Shown here piece by piece: positions 16,291 to 24,679 of a stretch of DNA of 64,000 nucleotides. Each line of letters begins with the position of its first letter. Position 1 is the first letter of the stretch. The DNA lies in the NCBI GenBank assembly GCA_963761655.1, contig CAVXHI010000008.1, positions 1 to 64,000 of the forward strand, read 5' to 3'. The notes beneath the pieces were generated by a model, which did not search any database, was not told the DNA's origin, and was given only the letters and a program-made list of their open reading frames with translations. Made by a program: the position numbers and the translations under genes. The DNA comes from RYN-122 sp963761655 (lineage in GTDB: Bacteria; Actinomycetota; Actinomycetes; Mycobacteriales; SCTD01).

Positions 16291-17247
16291 GTGAGGTCGA
16301 TCTGGAAGGGCGCGATCAGCTTCGGGCTGGTCACCATCCCCGTGAAGCTCTACAGCGCGACCGAGCAGAAGGACGTGTCCTTCCGCCAGGTGCGCCGCAG
16401 CGACGGCAGCCGGATCAAGTACAAGCGGGTCGCCGAGGCCGACGGCGAGGAGGTCCCGTACGGCGAGATCGCCAAGGGCTACGAGATGAGCTCCGGCGAG
16501 GTCGTCGTGCTCACCGACGAGGACTTCAAGGACCTGCCGCTCACCACGAGCCGGGCCATCGACGTCCTGCAGTTCGTGCCGCTCGCCGACCTCGACCCGA
16601 TCTTCTTCGAGAAGAGCTACTACCTCGAGCCCGACAAGGCCGGGACCAAGCCCTACGTGCTCCTGCGCGACGCCCTCGAGCAGTCCGGGAAGGTCGCCGT
16701 CGTCAAGGTGGCGCTGCGCAACCGCGAGTCGCTGGCCGCCCTGCGGGTGCGCGACGGCGTCTTCGTGCTGGAGACGATGCTGTGGCCCGACGAGGTCCGC
16801 GCGCCCGAGTTCGGGTTCCTCGACGAGGAGGTCGAGGTCCGCCCGCAGGAGCTGCAGATGGCCGGCAGCCTCATCGAGACGCTGTCCGGGGAGTTCGACC
16901 CCTCCGAGTACAAGGACGGGTACCGCGAGGCGCTGCAGGCCGTCATCGAGGCCAAGGTCGAGGGCCGCGAGGTCGTCCAGCCGACCGAGGCGCAGCCGAC
17001 GTCGGGCACCGTGGTCGACCTGATGGCAGCGCTGCGGGCCAGCGTCGAGGCGGCCAAGAAGAACCAGGCGCCTCCTCAGCAGGAGGCCCCCGCGGAGGAG
17101 GCGCCCGCGAAGAAGGCCCCTGCGAAGGCGGCGGCGAAGAAGGCACCCGCGAAGAAGGCGCCCGCGAAGAAGGCCACCGCGAAGGCGTCAGCCGACGCGG
17201 GACCCGCCAAGAAGCCCCGCAAGGCCCCGGTCCGCAAGAGCGCCTGA
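16291..17247 (+). CDS. ku: Ku protein, NHEJ DNA-end binding
   Basis: A 318-residue bacterial Ku. It begins R-S-I-W-K-G-A-I-S-F-G-L-V, the classic Ku start, and contains the beta-barrel core to about residue 250. It forms a homodimeric ring around DNA ends and recruits LigD. The C-terminal 65 residues are a Lys/Ala/Pro tail with repeated P-A-K-K-A units, encoded by near-identical tandem DNA repeats at about 17,100-17,180. Such tails bind DNA in actinomycete Ku. The GTG at 16291 follows an AGGA sequence. Confidence 0.95.
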   Translation: MRSIWKGAISFGLVTIPVKLYSATEQKDVSFRQVRRSDGSRIKYKRVAEADGEEVPYGEIAKGYEMSSGEVVVLTDEDFKDLPLTTSRAIDVLQFVPLADLDPIFFEKSYYLEPDKAGTKPYVLLRDALEQSGKVAVVKVALRNRESLAALRVRDGVFVLETMLWPDEVRAPEFGFLDEEVEVRPQELQMAGSLIETLSGEFDPSEYKDGYREALQAVIEAKVEGREVVQPTEAQPTSGTVVDLMAALRASVEAAKKNQAPPQQEAPAEEAPAKKAPAKAAAKKAPAKKAPAKKATAKASADAGPAKKPRKAPVRKSA

Positions 17248-17264
17248 CCGGTAGCGTCCGGGTC

Positions 17265-19835
17265 TTGTCCTCCGCCCCGCACCCTCCGCCTCCGGGCGAC
17301 CGCGCCGCGCTGCTCAACCACAGGCGCCTCACCGAGGCGCGCCGCATCCTGCAGGCCGGTCCCCGTGCGGCGCACCTCGACCGGCTCACCGCCCTGGCCG
17401 CCGAGCTCCTGACGGCGCCGCACGCCCAGGTCAGCCTCCTGTCCGAGGAGCAGTTCGTCTGGAGCCTGCACCAGGGCAGCGGCCCGCAGCCAGGTCTGGA
17501 CCGCGAGGCCGGGGCCCCCGCCGCGGACAGCATGTGCACGGTCACGATGGAGCTCGCCGCCCCGCTGGTCGTGCAGGACACCCGGCTCGACCCCCGGGTC
17601 TCGAGCCTGCCGCCCGTCGTGGTCGGCGGGGTGCAGGCCTACCTCGGCGTCCCGCTGCTGACCGAGCAGGGCTCCGCCGTCGGCGCCCTCTGCGTGTACG
17701 ACGACGTCCCGCGCTCGTGGAGCGCCCGCGACGTCGGGGTGCTCGGCGCGCTCGGCCAGGCGGTCATGGCCGAGCTCGAGCTGCGGGCCCTGACGCTGGA
17801 GGCCGGGCAGGACGCCGCGCGGCTCGAGCTGGCGCTGCAGGCCGCCGACATCGGCAGCTTCGACCTCGACGTCACCACGCAGGAGCTGCGCTGGGACCCG
17901 CGGCTCATCGAGCTGTTCGGCTACGACGCCGACACCTTCGTCCCGCACCGCGACAGCTTCGACGACCGGGTGCACCCGGAGGACCTGCAGCGCGTGTCGG
18001 AGGCCGTCACGGCCGCCGTGTCGACGTCGGGCGACCTCGCGGTCGAGTACCGGATCGTGCGGCCGGACGGCACGGTCCGCTGGGTCGAGGCCCGTGGGCG
18101 CGTGCTCGGCGTCGCGGGGGCGCAGCGGCTGCTCGGGGTCGCCTACGACAGCACCCGGCTGCGCGAGGCCCGCGACCGGCTCTCCCGGCTGCTCGAGACG
18201 ATGACCGACGCGTTCTTCAGCCTCGACCACGAGTTCCGGTTCACGTACGTCAACCGCCGGGCCGAGGAGCTCCTGCAGCGCCGCCGCGACGAGCTGCTCG
18301 GCGCGGACCTGTGGGAGGAGTTCCCGGCCGCCGTCGGCTCGCCCTTCGAGGCGCACTACCGCGGTGCCCTCGCCGACGGGGTCCCGGTGGCCTTCGAGGC
18401 GGCGTACGGACCGCTCGACGGCTACTACGAGGTCTCGGCCTGGCCCGGCCCGGACGGCCTGTCGGTCTACTTCCGCGAGGTCTCGGTGCGCCGCCAGGCC
18501 GAGCTCGACCGCGAGCGTGCCGTCGTCGAGCGTGAGCGGGCCTACGCCACCGCCGAGGCCGCGAACCAGCGGCTGCAGGTGCTGGCCGACGCCTCCACCC
18601 GCCTGGGCGTGAGCCTCCAGCCGCGGCAGGTGCTCGAGACCCTCAGCGACCTGCTCGTCCCCCGGCTCGGGCGGTGGATCGGCGTGGCCCTGACCAGCGA
18701 GACGGCGGCCGCCCTGCGACGCCGCGAGCCGGACGCCGAGCCGGGGCGCCTGACCGTCGTCCACACCGCCCACGCCAGCCCCGACCTCGACGACGAGCTG
18801 CGTGCGGTCCTGCAGGCCGTGCCCCTGCACACCGGTGACCGCTTCGGGGTCGGCGCGGTGGTGCGCACCGGACGGCCGGAGTGGCTCCCCGAGGTCGGCG
18901 ACGACGTCCTCGCCAGCTTCCCGTTCGAGGACGAGCTGCTCGCGCGGGTCCGCGCCACCGTCGGGGGAAGCGTGCTGACCCTGCCGCTGCTCAACCGCGG
19001 GCGGGTGATCGGGGCGATCAGCGTGGGCGAGCCGCTGGGCGACGCCGTCGACCGCGGCCTGCTCGAGAGCATCACCCAGCGGGCCGCGGCCGCCCTCGAC
19101 AACGCCCTGCTCTACGCCGACCAGTCACGGGTCGCCGAGACCCTGCAGCGCAGCCTGCTGCCGCGCGACCTGCCCGAGCTGCCCGGCGTCGTGATCGCCC
19201 CGCGCTACCTGCCCGGCGTCACCGGGGCCTTCGTCGGGGGCGACTGGTACCAGGGCGTGCAGGTCGGCGAGCGGCTGCTGCTGGCCATGGGCGACGTCAT
19301 GGGCCACGGGATGCGCAGCGCGGCCCGGATGGGGCAGCTGCGGGCCATCGTCGCGACGCTCGCCCTCGAGGGGCACGGCCCGGGCGAGCTGCTCTCGCGC
19401 CTGGCCCGCAACAGCGACGTCCTGCTCGACCTCGACCTCGCCACGCTGCTCGTCGCGGTGCTCGACCCGCGGGACGGCACGCTGACCGTGGCGTCGGCGG
19501 GGCACCCCCCGCCCGTCGTCGCGCCGCCGGACGGGACCGCGGTCTACCTCCCGGTCGAGCCGGGCCCGCCGCTCGGGACCCTCCCCGGGACCTACGAGGA
19601 GACCGCCGTGCACCTGGTCCCCGGCAGCACCCTCGTGCTCTACACGGACGGCCTGGTGGAGCAGCGCGACGCCAGCCTCGACACCGGCCTCGAGCAGCTC
19701 CGCCGGGCCGTCGACGGGCTCGGCCTGCCGCCCTCCGCCACCGCCGACCACGTCCTCGAGGCGCTCGACCGCAAGGACGGCGGGGACGACGACGTCGCCC
19801 TGCTCGTGCTCTCGTGGACAGGTCCGACGCCGTGA
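17265..19835 (+). CDS. GAF-PAS-PAS-GAF-SpoIIE (PP2C) sensor phosphatase
   Basis: An 856-residue cytoplasmic signalling protein. In order: GAF (about residues 30-165, with V-S-L-L-S-E-E-Q-F-V-W-S), PAS with PAC (190-300), second PAS (310-420), a second GAF (445-620), and a PP2C/SpoIIE phosphatase domain (635-856) with F-V-G-G-D-W-Y, M-G-D-V-M-G-H-G and L-Y-T-D-G-L-V-E. Such proteins dephosphorylate anti-anti-sigma factors in RsbU-like pathways. The start is uncertain: the first plausible codon is the TTG at 17265, with no strong ribosome site. Its stop overlaps the next GTG. Confidence 0.88.
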   Translation: MSSAPHPPPPGDRAALLNHRRLTEARRILQAGPRAAHLDRLTALAAELLTAPHAQVSLLSEEQFVWSLHQGSGPQPGLDREAGAPAADSMCTVTMELAAPLVVQDTRLDPRVSSLPPVVVGGVQAYLGVPLLTEQGSAVGALCVYDDVPRSWSARDVGVLGALGQAVMAELELRALTLEAGQDAARLELALQAADIGSFDLDVTTQELRWDPRLIELFGYDADTFVPHRDSFDDRVHPEDLQRVSEAVTAAVSTSGDLAVEYRIVRPDGTVRWVEARGRVLGVAGAQRLLGVAYDSTRLREARDRLSRLLETMTDAFFSLDHEFRFTYVNRRAEELLQRRRDELLGADLWEEFPAAVGSPFEAHYRGALADGVPVAFEAAYGPLDGYYEVSAWPGPDGLSVYFREVSVRRQAELDRERAVVERERAYATAEAANQRLQVLADASTRLGVSLQPRQVLETLSDLLVPRLGRWIGVALTSETAAALRRREPDAEPGRLTVVHTAHASPDLDDELRAVLQAVPLHTGDRFGVGAVVRTGRPEWLPEVGDDVLASFPFEDELLARVRATVGGSVLTLPLLNRGRVIGAISVGEPLGDAVDRGLLESITQRAAAALDNALLYADQSRVAETLQRSLLPRDLPELPGVVIAPRYLPGVTGAFVGGDWYQGVQVGERLLLAMGDVMGHGMRSAARMGQLRAIVATLALEGHGPGELLSRLARNSDVLLDLDLATLLVAVLDPRDGTLTVASAGHPPPVVAPPDGTAVYLPVEPGPPLGTLPGTYEETAVHLVPGSTLVLYTDGLVEQRDASLDTGLEQLRRAVDGLGLPPSATADHVLEALDRKDGGDDDVALLVLSWTGPTP

Positions 19836-20497
19836 CCGGGGTGCTCTGCCTGCAGGGGGGCGGCGAGTTCTCCCCGGGCTGCCGCGAGATGGACGCGGAC
19901 CTCGTGGCCCGGGCGGGCGGCCCCGTCGTGGTGAGCGCCCTCGCCGGCGCGGTCGGCCGCGAGCACGACACCGCGAACGCCCACGCCGTCCGGCACTACT
20001 CCGCGCTGGGCGCCGACGTCGAGGCCGCACCCGACGTCCGGCTCGACCCGGAGGGCGCCCTGGCCGCGCTGCGCCGGGCGCGACTGCTCGTGCTCCCGGG
20101 CGGGTCGCCCGGACGGCTGCTCGGTCTGCTGCAGACGACCGGCGTCGGGGACGTCGTCCGGGAGCTGCTCGCGGACGGCGGGGTGGTCAGCGGCTCGAGC
20201 GCCGGCGCGATGGTGCTCTGCGCCTGGACCGTCGTGCCCGACCGCGGCCTGGCGGTCGAGCCCGGTCTCGGGGTCGTCCCGGACGCCCTGGTGCTGCCGC
20301 ACTGGAGCGGCGGCCGCGAGGACTGGCTGCGGGCGGTCCGGTCGACCGTGCCGCCGGGCACCCGGCTGCTCGGGCTGCCCGAGGAGTCCGGCGTCGTCCT
20401 GGAGGACGGCCGCCTGACCGCCGTCGGTCAGCGGGGGACGTCGCTGCTGCACGACGGCTCCGTCGTCGAGGTGGGGGAGGGCGTCCCGTGGGCGTGA
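19832..20497 (+). CDS. Peptidase E-like class I glutamine amidotransferase-fold protein
   Basis: A 221-residue protein resembling the S51 peptidase E/cyanophycinase group. It shows L-V-L-P-G-G-S near residue 92 and the nucleophile elbow G-S-S-A-G-A-M near residue 125. The catalytic His is probably in L-P-H-W. S51 enzymes cleave Asp-X dipeptides, but substrate specificity here is unknown. The GTG at 19832 overlaps the phosphatase stop (GTGA), and its 3' end overlaps the next gene by ten bases, so 17265-21435 reads as one operon. Confidence 0.75.
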   Translation: MTGVLCLQGGGEFSPGCREMDADLVARAGGPVVVSALAGAVGREHDTANAHAVRHYSALGADVEAAPDVRLDPEGALAALRRARLLVLPGGSPGRLLGLLQTTGVGDVVRELLADGGVVSGSSAGAMVLCAWTVVPDRGLAVEPGLGVVPDALVLPHWSGGREDWLRAVRSTVPPGTRLLGLPEESGVVLEDGRLTAVGQRGTSLLHDGSVVEVGEGVPWA

Positions 20498-21435
20498 GGG
20501 TGCACGACGGTCCGCTCGCGGAGCTGCCCGTCGGGCCGAGCGGCGTCGCGCCGCCGTGGCCGGGGGAGCTCGACGGTCCGGTGTTCGTCCGCCGGACGCC
20601 GCCCACGGGCGGGGAGCCGGCGCTGTTCGTCCACGGCCTGGGCGGCGCGGCCACCAACTGGACCGACCTCATGGGCCTGCTCGCGCACCGGCTCGACGGG
20701 GAGGCCGTCGACCTGCCCGGCTTCGGCCACTCGCCCCCGCCCGGGCCCGGCGGCTACCGCGTCTCGGCGCACGCCCGGGCGGTCGTCGACCTGCTCGACC
20801 GGCGCGGCCGCGGCCCCGTGCACCTGTTCGGCAACTCCCTCGGGGGCGCGGTCTCGACCCGGGTCGCGGCGTGGCGCCCCGACCTCGTGCGCACCCTCAC
20901 GCTGGTCTCGCCGGCCCTGCCGAACCTCAAGGTCCAGCGCGGCACCGACCCCCGCCTGCCGCTGCTGCTCCTGCCCGGCGTGAGCGCCGTCGCGAACCGG
21001 CGGCTCGCCACCGTCAGCCCGCGTGCCCGGGCGAAGGCCGTCCTGCAGCTCTGCTACGGCGACCCCGCGACGGTCCACCCGGCGCGGCTGGAGGAGGCGG
21101 CCGAGGAGGTCGGCCGGCGCAACGGGCTGGCGCACAGCACCGACGCCTTCAGCCTGTCGCTCCGCGGCCTGGTCGGCAGCTACCTGCAGCGCGGCCGCAA
21201 GGGCCTGTGGGCGCAGGCCGCCACCGTCCGGACGCCGACCCTGCTGGTCTGGGGCGACCGCGACCGCCTGGTCGACGTCGCCCTCGCGCCCCGGGCCGCC
21301 CGGACCTTCCCCGACAGCCGCCTGCTCGTGCTGCCCGGGGTCGGCCACGTCGCGCAGATGGAGGCCCCCGACGTCGTCGCGCGGGCCTTCCTCGGACTGC
21401 TCGACGAGATCGCGGAGCGCCGCGCGGACCGCTGA
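20488..21435 (+). CDS. Alpha/beta hydrolase
   Basis: A 315-residue alpha/beta hydrolase. H-G-L-G-G-A-A near residue 49 gives the oxyanion loop, G-N-S-L-G-G near 115 the nucleophile Ser, G-D-R-D-R the acid, and G-V-G-H-V-A near 287 the catalytic His. It has no signal peptide. The GTG at 20488 overlaps the previous gene. The substrate is unknown; an ester or lactone is likely. Confidence 0.87.
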   Translation: MGVRVHDGPLAELPVGPSGVAPPWPGELDGPVFVRRTPPTGGEPALFVHGLGGAATNWTDLMGLLAHRLDGEAVDLPGFGHSPPPGPGGYRVSAHARAVVDLLDRRGRGPVHLFGNSLGGAVSTRVAAWRPDLVRTLTLVSPALPNLKVQRGTDPRLPLLLLPGVSAVANRRLATVSPRARAKAVLQLCYGDPATVHPARLEEAAEEVGRRNGLAHSTDAFSLSLRGLVGSYLQRGRKGLWAQAATVRTPTLLVWGDRDRLVDVALAPRAARTFPDSRLLVLPGVGHVAQMEAPDVVARAFLGLLDEIAERRADR

Positions 21436-21494
21436 CCGGACGCCTGCGAGGATCATCCGGCCCGACCCGCCGCACGATCCTGGAGGACCTCCCC

Positions 21495-23579
21495 GTGACC
21501 GACCCCTCGTCCGGTCCCGCCGGCCCGTCCGACGTCCCGGGCCTGGTCCCGACGCCGACCTCGCCCGCCGGCTCCGGCCCGGTCTCCGAGCGCATGCGGG
21601 CCCTGCTCAGCAAGGCGGTCGACGAGCAGGTCCAGGAGCAGCGGGCCGTCAGCACCGTCCTCGCCGAGCTGCGCGGGCAGGTGGGCGCGCTCGGGGAGGC
21701 GCTGTCGCGCACGGCGTCCGGCGCGGGCGTGGAGCGGGTCGCCGCCGACCTCGCCGCGCTGGCCGGCGACCTCCGCTCCTCGACGACCTCGCTCGGCGGG
21801 CGGCTCGAGGCGCTCGGCCGCCGGGTCGACGAGCAGGCCTCGGCGGTGTCGACGGGCGGCCAGGGCAGCGAGGCCACGGCGCTGCGGCTCACGGCCCTGA
21901 CCGAGGAGGTCGAGTCCGCGACCCGCGCGGTCGCCGCCCTCGAGGGGACGGTCGGGCAGCTCACCGGCTTCCCGGCGGCGCTCGCCGCCGTCCGCGACGA
22001 CGTCAGCGGGCTGCACGAGCGGCTGGCCCCGCTGTCCGACGTCCGCGCAGCCCTCACCGACCTCACCGGCCGCGATGCCGACGCCCTGCGCCCCGAGCTC
22101 GAGGCCCTGCGGACCCGCGTCGAGGGCCTGCCCGGTGCGGCCGAGCTCGCCCGCAGCCGGGACAGCGTCGTCGAGGCGGTCGGGGGGCGGCTGGAGCGGC
22201 TGGAGTCGCTCGTCGGGCGTCCCGTCGTCGGGCCGGACGCCCTCGACGCCGCCGTCCTGCGGCTGTCCGGGCAGCTGGAGACCGTCGCCGGGGCCGGCCC
22301 CGTGGTCGAGCGGCTGGCTCCGCTGGAGCAGCGGCTGTCCGCGCTGGAGGACCGCCTCGGCGAGGTGCTGGAGCGGGTCGGACACGTCGGGGACGCCGCC
22401 GGCGGGGTGCCCGCGCTGTCGACCGACCTCGCCGCCGTCGCCGCCTCGGTCGGTGACCTGCCGGCCCTGCGCGGCGACGTCGCCGCGGTCCGGCGGGTCG
22501 TCGAGGGCATGCGCGAGGACCCGGCGACGGCCGCGCACACCTCCGCGCTCGAGGGCCTGCGGGACGAGCTCGGCGCCCTGTCCGACCGGGTCGAGGGCAA
22601 CGTCGCGCCGTCGCCCGAGGCGGTCGCCGCCGTGGTCGCCCCGCGCGTCGCCGACCGGCTCGTGGACGGTCTGGCCCCTCGGGTCGCGGACGTCGTCATG
22701 TCGCGCCTGGGGCCGGCGCTCGTCGAGCAGGTCGCGGCCGCCGTGGGCGCCCGCGTCCTGACGGACGTCGCCGAGCTGGTGCGGGCGTCCGGGCTCGAGT
22801 CGGAGCGCCGCGTCCTCGCCCACGTCGACGAGGCCGTCCTCGCCCTCGCCGACGCCCTGCTCCGCCGCCGGCGCAGCAGCCGGCCGGTGGGGGACGTCGT
22901 CCCGGCGGCCGTGGTCGAGAGCTCCCGGGCCGCCGCTGCCGCCACGGTCGAGGTGGCCCCGCCGCCGACGGACGCGGCGTTCGCGGTGGAGGAGACGGTG
23001 CCCCCGGTCGAGGAGGCAGTGGTCGAGGAGGCCGCGGTCGACGAGGCACCGGTCGAGGAGACACCCGCGGTGCCGGTCGAGGACGCGCCGGTCGAGAAGC
23101 CGGCGCGGGCCCCCCGCCCTCGGCGCGCGGCCGCCCTGGACTTCCCGCAGGTCGAGCAGGCCGAGGCGGCCCCGGCCGAGGCTGCTCCGGTCGAGGCGCC
23201 CGCGACGGAGGCTCCTGCGGACGAGGCGCCCGCGCAGGAGGCTCCCGCGGAGCCGTCGCCGCCTGCCCCCGCGGCCGGCACGGGTGTCACCTCGGGGCGG
23301 GCTCCTGTCGGGGCGCGGCAGCGGCTGGCCCAGGCCGCCCAGGAGGCTGCCGCCAAGGAGCAGGCCGCCGCACCTCGCCCGGCGCCGGTCGAGCAGGCGC
23401 CCGCGCCCGTCCCGCCGGAGCCCGACCCCGAGCCCCAGCCGGCCGGGGTGGACGCGCTCTTCGGCGGGACCGGCGGCTCCCGCGGCTACGAGGTGGGGGA
23501 CCGCGGGGGTACGCCGGCCGACGACGAGGACGACGACGATGCCCGTCGGCGTCGTCCGTGGTGGCGTCCCGGCGGCTGA
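21495..23579 (+). CDS. Long coiled-coil protein with Ala/Pro/Glu-rich tail
   Basis: A 694-residue protein not assigned to any family. After a short Pro/Ser-rich start, residues 30-460 are almost entirely helical with heptad spacing of Leu and Val and many Arg/Glu, consistent with an extended coiled coil. From about 470 to 650 it is a low-complexity Ala/Val/Pro/Glu region with P-V-E and E-A-P repeats. It ends D-E-D-D-D-D then R-R-R-R-P-W-W-R-P. No transmembrane helix or enzyme motif is visible. A structural or scaffold role is plausible. The GTG at 21495 follows a good GGAGG at 21482. A terminator follows. Confidence 0.7.
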   Translation: MTDPSSGPAGPSDVPGLVPTPTSPAGSGPVSERMRALLSKAVDEQVQEQRAVSTVLAELRGQVGALGEALSRTASGAGVERVAADLAALAGDLRSSTTSLGGRLEALGRRVDEQASAVSTGGQGSEATALRLTALTEEVESATRAVAALEGTVGQLTGFPAALAAVRDDVSGLHERLAPLSDVRAALTDLTGRDADALRPELEALRTRVEGLPGAAELARSRDSVVEAVGGRLERLESLVGRPVVGPDALDAAVLRLSGQLETVAGAGPVVERLAPLEQRLSALEDRLGEVLERVGHVGDAAGGVPALSTDLAAVAASVGDLPALRGDVAAVRRVVEGMREDPATAAHTSALEGLRDELGALSDRVEGNVAPSPEAVAAVVAPRVADRLVDGLAPRVADVVMSRLGPALVEQVAAAVGARVLTDVAELVRASGLESERRVLAHVDEAVLALADALLRRRRSSRPVGDVVPAAVVESSRAAAAATVEVAPPPTDAAFAVEETVPPVEEAVVEEAAVDEAPVEETPAVPVEDAPVEKPARAPRPRRAAALDFPQVEQAEAAPAEAAPVEAPATEAPADEAPAQEAPAEPSPPAPAAGTGVTSGRAPVGARQRLAQAAQEAAAKEQAAAPRPAPVEQAPAPVPPEPDPEPQPAGVDALFGGTGGSRGYEVGDRGGTPADDEDDDDARRRRPWWRPGG

Positions 23580-23592
23580 CCGGACCCCGGAG

Positions 23593-23632
23593 ACGACAGA
23601 GGCCGGACCCCGAGGGGCCCGGCCTTCGTCGT
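23593..23632. terminator. Bidirectional intrinsic terminator hairpin
   Basis: An 8-bp stem (23599-23606 with 23619-23626, one G-T pair) is capped by a CCCC/GGGG inner stem on a GA turn. A further A-C-G-A-C stretch pairs outside one mismatch. It sits between the convergent coiled-coil and CsbD genes. The core closely resembles the terminator at 11517, so this may be a favoured design in this genome. Confidence 0.75.
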
Positions 23633-23640
23633 GTGCGGTC

Positions 23641-23811
23641 TTACTTGAAGATGTCCTTGACCTTCTCGCCGGCCTGCTTGAGGTTCCCGGAGACCTGGTC
23701 ACCCTTGCCCTCGGCCTCGAGGGACTCGTCGCCGGTCGCCTTGCCCGCGGACTCCTTCGCCGAGCCGCCGAGCTCCTCGGCCTTGTTCTTCAGCTTGTCG
23801 ATGCCGCTCAT
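23641..23811 (-). CDS. CsbD family stress protein
   Basis: A 56-residue hydrophilic helical protein. It begins M-S-G-I-D-K-L-K-N-K-A-E-E-L and contains G-K-A-T-G-D and G-K-G-D-Q-V-S-G-N-L-K-Q-A, which are the CsbD repeats. CsbD proteins are induced by general stress in many bacteria, with unknown biochemical role. The ATG at 23811 follows an AGGAGGAACC ribosome site. It is too short for many gene callers but clearly real. Confidence 0.88.
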   Translation of the reverse strand: MSGIDKLKNKAEELGGSAKESAGKATGDESLEAEGKGDQVSGNLKQAGEKVKDIFK

Positions 23812-23900
23812 GGTTCCTCCTGTGTAGGGACACCTCAGGCTTGCCCCCGGGGAAGGGCGTCAATCCGCGTGGTCGCTCACAGGGCGTGCAGACTGGCCGG

Positions 23901-24617
23901 GTGGGGGTCGTCGCGGTGCGCTGGACCTGGGCCGGGCTGGTCGCGTCCCTGGGCGGCGCCCTCGGCGGACTGGCCCTGGTCGGGCCCGCCCGCCCCGCCC
24001 CGGTCGCTCCGGTCGCCGCGACCGCGGTGCGCCCTGCAGCGGCCGCTCCGGCCCCCGCGCCGTTGCCGGCGACCTCACCCGCGCCGGTCGCGGTGGTGCA
24101 GCGCGGCACGGGACGCACCGCCGTCGTCGGGGGCACGGGCCCGCGGCAGGGGACGGGGCCGCTGCGGCGGTACACGGTCGCGGTCGAGGGCGGGCTGGGC
24201 GTGGACGCCGTCGGGTTCGCCGGCGAGGTGCAGGCGACCCTGGCCGACCCGCGCTCGTATGGCGCCGGCGGCCGGGCGTCCTTCCAGCGGGTGGACGGCG
24301 GCCCGGTGGCCTTCCGCGTCGTGCTGGCCAGCCCCGACACCACCGACCGGCTGTGTCGGCCGCTCGACACCGGCGGCACCCTGTCCTGCGGCAACGGCGA
24401 CCGCGCGGTCCTCAACCTGCGCCGCTGGCTGACGGGGGCGACGGCGTACGCCGGGGACCTGCCCCGCTACCGGCAGTACCTGGTCCTGCACGAGGTCGGG
24501 CACACCCTGGGCCACTCCCACGAGCGCTGCCCCGGACCGGGGCGGCTGGCGCCGGTGATGCTGCAGCAGACCAAGGGCGTGGGGTCGTGCCGCCCCAACC
24601 CCTGGCCCTACCCGTAG
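23901..24617 (+). CDS. DUF3152 secreted metalloprotease-like protein
   Basis: A 238-residue protein with an N-terminal hydrophobic anchor (W-T-W-A-G-L-V-A-S-L-G-G-A-L-G-G) and a Pro/Ala-rich linker to about residue 75. The DUF3152 domain follows. It ends with a metzincin-like zinc motif, H-E-V-G-H-T-L-G-H-S-H, near residue 200, with Cys pairs that may form disulfides. Family members sit in the same place next to moeZ in mycobacteria. It probably acts outside the membrane; a substrate is not known. The GTG at 23901 is chosen because it starts just before the hydrophobic segment. Confidence 0.85.
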   Translation: MGVVAVRWTWAGLVASLGGALGGLALVGPARPAPVAPVAATAVRPAAAAPAPAPLPATSPAPVAVVQRGTGRTAVVGGTGPRQGTGPLRRYTVAVEGGLGVDAVGFAGEVQATLADPRSYGAGGRASFQRVDGGPVAFRVVLASPDTTDRLCRPLDTGGTLSCGNGDRAVLNLRRWLTGATAYAGDLPRYRQYLVLHEVGHTLGHSHERCPGPGRLAPVMLQQTKGVGSCRPNPWPYP

Positions 24618-24679
24618 GGAATCCGAGGCCCTCGCACGGCCTTGACCCCGGGGAACGCCTGTCTGCCCCGAGGAGAACC

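Noticed and set aside
17095..17180. Tandem DNA repeats near the ku 3' end
   Set aside because: They encode the Lys/Ala/Pro tail of Ku, a normal feature of actinomycete Ku proteins.
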